A stretch of 64,000 nucleotides of DNA from Planctomycetota bacterium (GTDB lineage: Bacteria > Planctomycetota > Phycisphaerae > Phycisphaerales > Phycisphaeraceae), in the NCBI GenBank assembly GCA_016350165.1, contig CP066225.1, positions 1,984,001 through 2,048,000 of the forward strand, read 5' to 3'. Both the position numbers and the translations under genes were made by a program. The notes under the pieces were generated by a model, which did no database searches, was not told where the DNA came from, and worked only from the letters and a program-made list of their open reading frames with translations. Shown piece after piece: positions 34,318 through 42,100 of this stretch (positions are counted from its first letter, which is position 1; the number at the start of each line of letters is the position of its first letter).

Positions 34318-34351
34318 CTACATCCCTACCATTTCTTCGGAGAAGAGAGAG

Positions 34352-35836
34352 TTAACGTCGCTTTCCAACCATTAAGCCGCCTAAACCTATCAGCATCAGC
34401 ATAGTCGTTGGCTCAGGTATCATCAGTGATGAACTCGAACCAGCCATGTTGTAATACACATCATCCATATATAGTTCAGCATCTGCTGTCCCCCAGAACT
34501 GAATCGAATCTAGTGAGAACCGCTCACCGATCTGACCATCCCCAGCACCGACCCATGCCTGCCAATCACTCGCATCATCCAGATCCCATTCATACTTATG
34601 CCACTGCCCATCACTGACGATGCTCTGCTTCACTCCACGATCGCCGGTTCCCAAATCCGAACCAAAACCACTCGCCTTATCATCCAAAGCAATCGATACT
34701 TCCGTATTCTGCGATGACGTTTTAAGCCACACACCAATCGTACCGGTTCCTTCTAAAATTGAATTGGCAGTTTTCGACGCAACTGTTGAAGCCTGAATAT
34801 TCTGAGCCCCAGCAATATGTCTCAAGAAAAACCCACTGCCGCCATTAGGATTACTTTCATCGTAATCAATGACAATCTTTTGCGATGCATCACCTGAGTG
34901 CACATTCGATGTCACCGCGTCATACCACGTTGCTGTCGTGCCACTACCAATATTCTTATTGCTGCCCGACATCTGAGGCGACCATCCAAATACACCTTCT
35001 TTTGATGCAAGATTTGCTGTCCCATCAGATTCAAAATCAGCTAAGTATCTTGATGCGAACGGCGACTGTCCTGAGTTAGGCTTCGTAATCACCGACTCAA
35101 TCTGAATGTCACCGCCATAGTAATACTTCAGGATATCAATGTAGTTCATCCCTTTGTCAGCCAAAAAATCTGCACCATTCTGCGACATACAACCACGATT
35201 CACAGGATTACTAAGCCAACCAAGCGATGAGCCCTGATTATTACTCCCCCAATTATTGTCAGGGTAGTTGTATGTGACATAGGTTTCCGTGCTATTCGTT
35301 TGCCAAAACGTTTTCGCAGTATTATCACTCGGACTCAAAGGCAACGTGCTCGGCTTACTCCCTGCAACATAAAACGAACAAATAAAACTATCGTTAAAAG
35401 CAACAATCTCACCTGATGTCGCATTCACCGCATCAATATGTTGCTGCCCAGCCGATGTATTCCAAGGCGTCCTGAAAACCTGAGCACCCTGCCCGTTTTG
35501 GATCGTCGAAGAAGTCGACAACTTATAATACGCATACGTTCTCGCAGCAACCGCCTGAGCTTTCAATGCCTCAGTACTCGCAGCACCATTCTCGCAATCC
35601 ACAACCCCCGGCAAGTAAACCCCTTCAAAATCATAAGTCCCATTAAACGTACTCCCAAACTCACCACCTGACACCGTAATCGAATCAATCCGTTCGACAT
35701 ACCCCATCGCCTCACCGCAAAAAACGCCAGCTAAAACCATCACACCACCAACTGCCGCACATCGTCCCAAGTTCGAAATCAGCCACCCTGCAGTACGCTC
35801 TTTAATACCATCTAATTCATCTTTCTTTCCAAGCAT
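34352..35836 (-). CDS. SpoIID-domain protein with PEP-CTERM tail, copy 1
   Basis: The protein has 494 residues from ATG 35836 (GGAG at 8 nt). After a signal-like helix (VGGVMVLAGVFCGEAMG) comes a SpoIID/LytB domain with YLPGVVDCENG and ALKAQAVAARTYAYYK, the core motif of sporulation protein D, a lytic transglycosylase acting on peptidoglycan. Residues about 270-460 form a beta-sandwich resembling carbohydrate-binding modules. The C-terminus is IPEPTTMLMLIGLGGLMV, then KRR, a PEP-CTERM signal. So a peptidoglycan-type enzyme domain is tethered or exported through the exosortase route. The organism is not a spore former by this evidence. Confidence 0.85.
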   Translation of the reverse strand: MLGKKDELDGIKERTAGWLISNLGRCAAVGGVMVLAGVFCGEAMGYVERIDSITVSGGEFGSTFNGTYDFEGVYLPGVVDCENGAASTEALKAQAVAARTYAYYKLSTSSTIQNGQGAQVFRTPWNTSAGQQHIDAVNATSGEIVAFNDSFICSFYVAGSKPSTLPLSPSDNTAKTFWQTNSTETYVTYNYPDNNWGSNNQGSSLGWLSNPVNRGCMSQNGADFLADKGMNYIDILKYYYGGDIQIESVITKPNSGQSPFASRYLADFESDGTANLASKEGVFGWSPQMSGSNKNIGSGTTATWYDAVTSNVHSGDASQKIVIDYDESNPNGGSGFFLRHIAGAQNIQASTVASKTANSILEGTGTIGVWLKTSSQNTEVSIALDDKASGFGSDLGTGDRGVKQSIVSDGQWHKYEWDLDDASDWQAWVGAGDGQIGERFSLDSIQFWGTADAELYMDDVYYNMAGSSSSLMIPEPTTMLMLIGLGGLMVGKRR

Positions 35837-36458
35837 CGATAATCTCCGTAACATTAAACTGATAATTGACATGAAAACAGTTAAATGAGCCACAGATTTC
35901 AGCAACGCTAAGTTTCCCACCCACTATCGCGTTGTTAGATCAATAAATTGAAATGCAATAATCGACCCATCAATTCTATAACTACTAAAACATTCCAACC
36001 AGAATTATTAAGATGCAGCAATACCCCTACACCACTATTGCGATCACACTCTCTCTAACCTCAAGATATATGCTTAGCTAAACTACTTAACTTCGCTTCA
36101 AGGTGAATTTAATTTAGTACTACAAAACAAGTCTAATATGCTATCTCAAATACCACACCTTGTACCCAAAGGAAGACATATCCATAGCCATAACAATTAC
36201 TTGCCTATCCAACCCTCAATTTCTTTACTCATCTATTCATCAATTAGCCAACTCAGCACTTTTACATTAAAGCCTTATTTATATTTTGACTTGCTATATA
36301 ACAATTAACTACCACTGACAGGCTAACCTGGCCTTCAAGTAATCCACAAATTCACACACGCCCGAAATAATCTACACCCGAATCGCACGCGCACAAAATA
36401 AAAACAGCACCAAGCTTTAACACTTGATGCTGCATAATTTATTAAACTTCAACATGTC
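35837..36458. other. Intergenic region between the SpoIID copies
   Basis: This 622-nt stretch has the copy 2 terminator at its left end and otherwise AT-rich sequence with no clear motif. A GTGCGCGTGCG word on the minus strand lies at 36380-36394. Confidence 0.4.
36405..36432 (-). terminator. Terminator of SpoIID copy 2
   Basis: CAGCACCAAG pairs with CTTGATGCTG (10 bp, one G-T pair), loop 8 nt, T-rich tail on the minus strand. It closely resembles the copy 1 terminator, so the duplication included it. Confidence 0.82.
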
Positions 36459-37976
36459 TTAGCGACGTCTTCTCAACATCAAACTCGCCAAGCCACCAAA
36501 GACCAACAATGAAGTTGGCTCAGGAATTGGAACCGGATCAGCAGACATATCATAGAACACATCATCCATATAAATCTCTGCATCCGAGTTACCAAAGAAG
36601 TGGATCGAGTCCAGCGAGAAGCGAGTACCAATCTCACCATCACCGCCGCCTGTCCAAGCTTCCCAGTACTCAGCATCATCCAAATACCATTCGTACTTGT
36701 GCCATTCGCCATCACCAATCACGTCAAACTTCACACCACGGTCACCTGTTGCGAGATCAGCACTGTTACTCCAGTCCTTATCATCCAATGCAATCGAAAC
36801 ACTCACATCATCTGCATCCGTCTTCAGCCAAACGCCAACAGAACCAGTTGATTCCAGAATCACGTTCGACGTCGTCGATGCAACCATGTTCGTCTTAACG
36901 TTCTGAGAACCCGCAACATGACGGAAGAAATATCCATCATAACTGTCTGGCGCACTTTCATCGTAATCAATCGTTATTAATTGGGCACCACCGCCACTAT
37001 GACAATTTGGATCTTGCCAATCTTCATCTTCATTCCACGGCGCATCGTAATATTCCGCTTTAGTTCCATCACCCAAATTCTTACTGCTGCTTGAGAAGAA
37101 TGGCGACCAACCAAACACATTTTCTTTCGAAGCATTGTTCCGCCAACTATTTGATTCAAAATCAGCTAATGCACGAATCCCAAACGCTTCCTGATCCGTC
37201 CACGTCTTCGTGAGAACTGATTCAAGCTGAACATCACCACCATAGTAGTACTTCAGAATATCAATGTAATTCAAACCCATACCGGCAAGGTAGTTCGCAC
37301 CATTCTGAGACATACAACCACGATTTATCGGATTACTCAATGACCCCAGTGTCGAACCTTGATTATTGCTATCCCAATTATTGTCAGGATAGTTATACGT
37401 CACATACTTTTCAGTCGGATATGCCCAAGATATCACTTTTTCAGTCTCGTCACTCGGACTCAATGGCAACGTTTTCGGTTTACTACCCGCAACATAGAAC
37501 GAACAAATGTACTTGCCGTTGAATGTCAGTATCTCACCAGCCGTCGCATTCACCGCATCTTTATGCTTTTGCTCTGGCGAAGGATTGTTAGGCGTCCTGA
37601 AAACCTGATGCGACTGACCATTCTGAATCTCACCACTACTTGATGTCATCAGCTTGTAGTATGCATACGTTCTTGCAGCCACAGCCTGAGCCTTCAACGC
37701 CTCATAACTAGCAGTACCATTTTCACAATCTACCACACCTGGAAGATACTCTTTTTCCAAATCGTACGTGCCATCAAACTGATGACCCCACTCGCCACCA
37801 TTCACAGTGACAGTATCAATACGATACGTGTAATCCAGCTTCGCCATCGCTTCACCACTCAAAAACAGCGGCGACGCCATGACTGCGCCGAGTAACGCGC
37901 CAGTACAAAGCTTGCGAACAGAACCTCCAACTTTGCATGACATAGCCTCGTCGGCTTTACCCACTTCGTTGTGCAT
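36459..37976 (-). CDS. SpoIID-domain protein with PEP-CTERM tail, copy 2
   Basis: This 505-residue paralogue of copy 1 starts after GGGAG at 8 nt. The signal region is LLGAVMASPLFLSGEAMA. The SpoIID domain has YLPGVVDCENGTASYEALKA with AVAARTYAYYK, and the same NRGCMSQNGANYLA and YIDILKYYYGGD blocks follow. The beta-sandwich contains GVWLKTDADDVSVSIALDDK. The tail is IPEPTSLLVFGGLASLML, then Arg. The likely role is remodelling of peptidoglycan or a related polymer at the cell surface (inference). An EDEDWQDPNCHSGG insertion distinguishes it from copy 1. Confidence 0.85.
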   Translation of the reverse strand: MHNEVGKADEAMSCKVGGSVRKLCTGALLGAVMASPLFLSGEAMAKLDYTYRIDTVTVNGGEWGHQFDGTYDLEKEYLPGVVDCENGTASYEALKAQAVAARTYAYYKLMTSSSGEIQNGQSHQVFRTPNNPSPEQKHKDAVNATAGEILTFNGKYICSFYVAGSKPKTLPLSPSDETEKVISWAYPTEKYVTYNYPDNNWDSNNQGSTLGSLSNPINRGCMSQNGANYLAGMGLNYIDILKYYYGGDVQLESVLTKTWTDQEAFGIRALADFESNSWRNNASKENVFGWSPFFSSSSKNLGDGTKAEYYDAPWNEDEDWQDPNCHSGGGAQLITIDYDESAPDSYDGYFFRHVAGSQNVKTNMVASTTSNVILESTGSVGVWLKTDADDVSVSIALDDKDWSNSADLATGDRGVKFDVIGDGEWHKYEWYLDDAEYWEAWTGGGDGEIGTRFSLDSIHFFGNSDAEIYMDDVFYDMSADPVPIPEPTSLLVFGGLASLMLRRRR

Positions 37977-38689
37977 CTCAATGTCTCCCTCAATTTAAAG
38001 ACGTATTACAGAACGCGACACGCCTGGCAATCTCCCTTGCCCTTACCTTCACACATACTCCCTAAATCTCAAATCACCAGCCGTGCACAGTGTGGTAGGA
38101 ACACTGCGAGCATAATTCTATAACTATAAGCACAATATGACCAGACTTTTTTTAACCAAACGTATATTCAAAACCATATAAAGCACAGGACATTGCTTTA
38201 AACCATGTAAATTATCTACTTTAACAATCACTCAAACACTTGCTCTCAATATTTCAAAAAGTATTGTCATTATCCACTTCCTGTTGTAAAATAAGCGAGG
38301 TTATAGAACAATAAATACTTGTTTTGTAACACATCTTTATGATTAACAAATAGTTGCAGACGTTTTGTTAATCTCATTTCGGGCGATTCATATCTGTTTT
38401 AATTGGTTCTTATTTTTACATTCTTAATTTTTGCTGTGGGTTATGTGCTTGTTTCTATACATGTAGTATCAAGCACGCTCCTACTTAATCATTGACATTG
38501 AGCACGTTTCATATCTTCATGCTTCAGCTCACCAACAATGATCCCACCCCAGCAAACGATTCACTTCTTCCGCGGGTATCCAAAGTCGATGTTTCGCTGT
38601 TGCTTCGCTTAAGCATCAGCAAGGTTCATATCAAAATCTACCGAGACTAATTTTCTATTTACATCTTCTACCTACGGAGGAACTATCCT
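37977..38689. other. Divergent intergenic region upstream of SpoIID copy 2 and a PEP-CTERM gene
   Basis: This 713-nt AT-rich gap separates divergent genes. No hairpin or repeat is clear, and promoters for both sides must lie here. Confidence 0.35.
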
Positions 38690-39439
38690 ATGAGAGGGAC
38701 ATTTTTCGCTTTGACTGGTGCAACTGCACTTTGCATTTCTACAGCTTCTTACGGTGCTGTTATTGTCGATGAAGACTTTGAGTCATACGCTGACACCGCA
38801 GCCATGGCTGCTGTTTGGGCAGACGGCCCCGGCACATTAGACGCAACCAACGGCTATGGTGGCTCAAAAGCTTTTATGCATGATGGCTCAACGGGTGACA
38901 ACATCCAAGGTCTGGCTTCTGTAAAGCCTACCGCTGCCGAAAATCTTGTACTCAAATTCAAGATGTCAAACGACGGCGACACAACCGACACATACCAATC
39001 TGTCGGGCTCCGCGCTATTCCTGTTGCCGATCCACACTATCTATTTGAAGTCGGTAATGTGCATTGGGTTGCCGGCACTTACAACGCAAGAATCCTCACC
39101 TTCCCCGGTTCCGAAACAAACTGGGAAACAGTATCCGAAGCAGTAGCACCATCAGGCTGGGATGAATTCACTGTTACCTTCAGCCTCGATGCAATCTCAA
39201 TCGATATCGACTTTGGTGTTGATGGCTCAAATGACGTGGCATATTCAGTTGCTCTTGATGGCTCCGAATGGACCAAAGGTTTCGATGAAATCCGCCTCGG
39301 CCCTCCATCCGGCGGCTCATCAGCAGGTGACACCGTTTACTTCGACGACATCCTCCTCGAAACAGTCGCTGTTCCTGAACCAGCCTCGCTCGCACTGCTC
39401 GGCCTCGGCGGCCTCGCTATGCTCCGTCGTCGCAAATAA
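38690..39439 (+). CDS. PEP-CTERM protein, copy 1 of a pair
   Basis: The 249-residue protein follows GGAGG by 8 nt. A short signal peptide (FALTGATALCISTASYGA) precedes VIVDEDFESYADTAAM, which opens a single beta-sandwich (concanavalin-like) domain ending with GDTVYFDDILLETV. The tail VPEPASLALLGLGGLAML, then RRRK, is a textbook PEP-CTERM signal that an exosortase would process. Proteins of this kind go to the outer surface or extracellular matrix. The binding partner is unknown. Copy 2 lies 460 nt downstream. Confidence 0.88.
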   Translation: MRGTFFALTGATALCISTASYGAVIVDEDFESYADTAAMAAVWADGPGTLDATNGYGGSKAFMHDGSTGDNIQGLASVKPTAAENLVLKFKMSNDGDTTDTYQSVGLRAIPVADPHYLFEVGNVHWVAGTYNARILTFPGSETNWETVSEAVAPSGWDEFTVTFSLDAISIDIDFGVDGSNDVAYSVALDGSEWTKGFDEIRLGPPSGGSSAGDTVYFDDILLETVAVPEPASLALLGLGGLAMLRRRK

Positions 39440-39899
39440 GTTCTAAAACAGTTCTCAAATTTAGATACAAAGCATCCTGAACTCCACGGGGTGCTTTGTA
39501 TTTGCGCCCATACCAATACAAAAAATGTACGAAAAAAGTACTTCGTTTATGCTTCTGCAAACAAAATACTTACAGCAAAAATTCAGAATATCCTGACACA
39601 AGAACACTTAACTTTTACTAATTTTTTCTTGTGCGTGCGATCAATATACGTATACTCCCTGCATATTATATAACTCTAAATACGCTTTCAGTGGCACCTC
39701 AATTTTCCTCAGTATGGGTTAGAGTTAATTCCAGATTGGTGATTATCAGAATATATGTGTGGCTCGTGGGCTCTTTTGAGTCAACGCAAGTTGTTCTACA
39801 TCAACTTGCATAAGCTATTGCAATCACGTCTTTTCGATTCGCAATGGCAATAGTTATCTATTGTTTTTTTCACACATCTTTTCTCTTGGAGGATTTTTT
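39440..39899. other. Intergenic region between PEP-CTERM genes
   Basis: Apart from the terminator at its left end this 460-nt AT-rich stretch shows no gene. Short ORFs in it lack SDs. Confidence 0.35.
39467..39503 (+). terminator. Terminator of PEP-CTERM copy 1
   Basis: ACAAAGCATCC pairs with GGGTGCTTTGT (11 bp, one G-T pair), loop 11 nt, then ATTT. Confidence 0.75.
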
Positions 39900-40631
39900 A
39901 TGAGACGCACTCTCCTAGCACTAACTGGCGCTGCGGCACTAGGCATGACCACCGCTTCATTCGCAGGCGTTATCTTCGAAGATAACTTCGACAGCTACGC
40001 TGACACTGCTGCAATGCAAGTAACATGGGGCAGCAAAGGCGCAGGCGAACTCACTGACGCGGCTGCACTAGGCGGCACAGGCAAAGCAATGTCACACCCA
40101 GCTGGCAAAGTCAACAGCATTTCGCTCGACAATCTCAAACCAACTGCATCAGAAAAAATCGTACTCAGTGGCACCTTCTATGATGACGCTGCTTCCAACA
40201 AGCGTATCTCAGTTGGCCTGCGTAACAATGCGAACCCGCTATTCGAATTCGGTATCTACAACGACCCTGTTGGCTACGCATCAAGAATCGTCAATTTCCC
40301 TGGCGCATCACCAAGTTGGGGATTAGTCGAAGCCACACAAGTCAAAGGTTGGCATACCTTCAACATCGAATTCTCACTCGATAGCATCAAAATCGCATTC
40401 GACATCAACAGTGATGGCGAAGAACTCATCGAATCTGCTACCGATCTCTCAGGCGATGAATGGGCTAACGGATTCAGCGAGCTCCGTCTCGGCGGCCCTT
40501 CAGACTACTCCTCAACTGGCGGCGGACTCCTCTTCGACAACATCAAACTCGAAACCGTTGCCGTTCCAGAGCCAGCTTCACTCGCTCTCCTCGGCCTCGG
40601 TGGTCTTGCTCTACTGCGTCGCCGCAAGTAA
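39900..40631 (+). CDS. PEP-CTERM protein, copy 2 of a pair
   Basis: The 243-residue paralogue starts at ATG 39900 with TTGGAGG 7 nt upstream; the longer frame from 39861 is rejected for lack of an SD. The signal peptide is LLALTGAAALGMTTASFA, then GVIFEDNFDSYADTAAMQ opens the same beta-sandwich as copy 1. FDNIKLETVAVPEPASLALL, then the Gly/Leu helix and RRRK, form the sorting tail. The tails of both copies are nearly identical while the sandwich domains differ clearly, so the ligand may differ. The location is predicted to be the cell surface. Confidence 0.88.
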   Translation: MRRTLLALTGAAALGMTTASFAGVIFEDNFDSYADTAAMQVTWGSKGAGELTDAAALGGTGKAMSHPAGKVNSISLDNLKPTASEKIVLSGTFYDDAASNKRISVGLRNNANPLFEFGIYNDPVGYASRIVNFPGASPSWGLVEATQVKGWHTFNIEFSLDSIKIAFDINSDGEELIESATDLSGDEWANGFSELRLGGPSDYSSTGGGLLFDNIKLETVAVPEPASLALLGLGGLALLRRRK

Positions 40632-40648
40632 GACACCCCCCGAATGTG

Positions 40649-40706
40649 ACACTTTTTACTAAGTGTGTTTTTCCGAACGCTCTGCCGCTTGGCAGAGCGT
40701 TTTTTA
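40649..40706 (+). terminator. Double hairpin terminator of PEP-CTERM copy 2
   Basis: A first hairpin ACACTT/AAGTGT with GTTTTT, then a strong 11-bp stem AACGCTCTGCC/GGCAGAGCGTT with loop GCTT and TTTT. Confidence 0.9.
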
Positions 40707-40876
40707 TCACTTACAACTCTTTTTACGACGAAATTCGTACATGTTTCACACAATCTTTTCCTTAGTTTTTTCGCCACAACATGACTTTTGCCCCTGTGTT
40801 TTATGCACTTTTATGTTAATCTGGGGTTCTCTATTTCAAATATAATTCCGCACATTATTAAAAGGACATGTTGATC

Positions 40877-41947
40877 ATGGCTAGTGACCGTAACTCAGAC
40901 TCAAGCCTGTCAAAAGTCGTCAAAACCGGCATGCTCACCGCCTGTCTCGCTACCGCTTCCGTCGCGATGACTGGGTGTAGCACTCAAAAAGAACTCAAAG
41001 TTGGTGAAAAGCTCCAACGTAACGGCAAAGAAATCGTCGTTGCTGGCCAACTCTACAACATCGACGCCCCTGTCGTCCTTTGGACCGACACTGGTGGCTA
41101 CGATGCTTACCGCGTCGAAAAACGCTTCGGCAAATACGACGACTCAAAATGGGACAATATCAAAGATTCCATCGACACGCCTAACCGCTACAACGTTCGC
41201 TTCGGCAGAACTTCACAAGGCGTCTGGAACGAAGAAGAAATCGAACAAATCCGTGGCGGCGGCTGGGACCTCGCTAAACTTCAAGACAAAGTCGATCAGT
41301 TCGTATACCACTACGACGTTTGCGGCACCTCCGAAGTTTGCTTCAAAGTCTTACACGACATGCGCGGCCTCTCCGTCCACTTCATGCTCGACATCGACGG
41401 CACCATCTACCAAACCATGGACCTCAAAGAACGTGCTTGGCATGCCGGCACCTCTAACGACCGCTCCATCGGTATCGAAATCGCCAACATCGGTGCTTAC
41501 TCTGCTGAAGCACTCAAAAAAGATGGCAACGCTCTCGATACTTGGTACAAATGGGACGAGGATCACAAAACATACATCAGCATCCCTGAACGTCTCGGCG
41601 ATGGTGGCGTAAAAACGCCTGACTTCGTCGGTCGTCCTTTCTACAACGACAAAGTCAAAGGCGAAGTCCAAGGCGGCGAACTCTATCAGTACGACCTCAC
41701 GCCTGAACAATACGATTCACTCATCAAACTCACCGCTGCGATCTCGGAAATCTTCCCGAAAATCGATCTCGTCTACCCAACAGACGAAAACGGCGAACTC
41801 ATCACCAAAGTTCTTCCAAACAACGGTGCTGACTTCCAAGGCTTCGTCGGCCACTACCACATCGCTGGCTACAAGATCGACCCAGGCCCAGCCTTCCAAT
41901 GGGAATACGTCATGGAAGAAGCCAAGAAGCTCAAAGAAGCTAAATAA
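40877..41947 (+). CDS. Lipoprotein N-acetylmuramoyl-L-alanine amidase (amidase_2)
   Basis: The 356-residue protein has a lipoprotein signal with lipobox MTGC at Cys34, so it should be anchored in the outer membrane facing the periplasm. The amidase_2 zinc fold is seen in FVYHYDVCG (first His), SVHFMLDIDGTIYQTMD, ERAWHAGTSNDRSIGIEIAN and the late FVGHYHIAGYKIDPG, giving the His/His/Asp-type ligands. It cleaves the bond between MurNAc and L-Ala in peptidoglycan. AAAGGA lies 10 nt before ATG 40877; an ATG at 40868 is too close to it. It could recycle or remodel the wall alongside the SpoIID proteins. Confidence 0.9.
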   Translation: MASDRNSDSSLSKVVKTGMLTACLATASVAMTGCSTQKELKVGEKLQRNGKEIVVAGQLYNIDAPVVLWTDTGGYDAYRVEKRFGKYDDSKWDNIKDSIDTPNRYNVRFGRTSQGVWNEEEIEQIRGGGWDLAKLQDKVDQFVYHYDVCGTSEVCFKVLHDMRGLSVHFMLDIDGTIYQTMDLKERAWHAGTSNDRSIGIEIANIGAYSAEALKKDGNALDTWYKWDEDHKTYISIPERLGDGGVKTPDFVGRPFYNDKVKGEVQGGELYQYDLTPEQYDSLIKLTAAISEIFPKIDLVYPTDENGELITKVLPNNGADFQGFVGHYHIAGYKIDPGPAFQWEYVMEEAKKLKEAK

Positions 41948-41951
41948 TCAT

Positions 41952-41966
41952 CTAACTCACGGTTAG
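41952..41966. repeat. CTAAY-N5-RTTAG palindrome, site 8
   Basis: CTAAC-TCACG-GTTAG, 5 nt past the amidase stop codon and just before its terminator. Confidence 0.78.
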
Positions 41967-41983
41967 TGATTCAAATCAAATTC

Positions 41984-42017
41984 AAAAAGAGTTGGCCAAA
42001 CGGTCAGCTCTTTTTTT
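41984..42017 (+). terminator. Terminator of the amidase gene
   Basis: A 12-14 bp stem (41984-41997 with 42002-42015, G-T pairs included), loop AAAC, long T-run. Confidence 0.88.
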
Positions 42018-42042
42018 TATGCCTCCCCTCCCCTTTAGTGCA

Positions 42043-42076
42043 TAAAAAAAGCGACACTCCAAATGAAGTGCCGCTT
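42043..42076 (-). terminator. Terminator of the second GH38 gene
   Basis: AAGCGACACT pairs with AGTGCCGCTT, loop 8 nt; seven T follow on the minus strand. Confidence 0.85.
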
Positions 42077-42100
42077 CTTATTCATCCTTAACTGCATGCC

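Larger units (their letters stand above)
33548..34351. other. Intergenic region between GHL10 and SpoIID genes
   Basis: This AT-rich stretch of 804 nt has no supported gene. It contains a CTAAY-N5-RTTAG site (33695), a perfect 14-bp palindrome CAGCTGCGCAGCTG (33959-33972) and the SpoIID copy 1 terminator. Confidence 0.5.
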
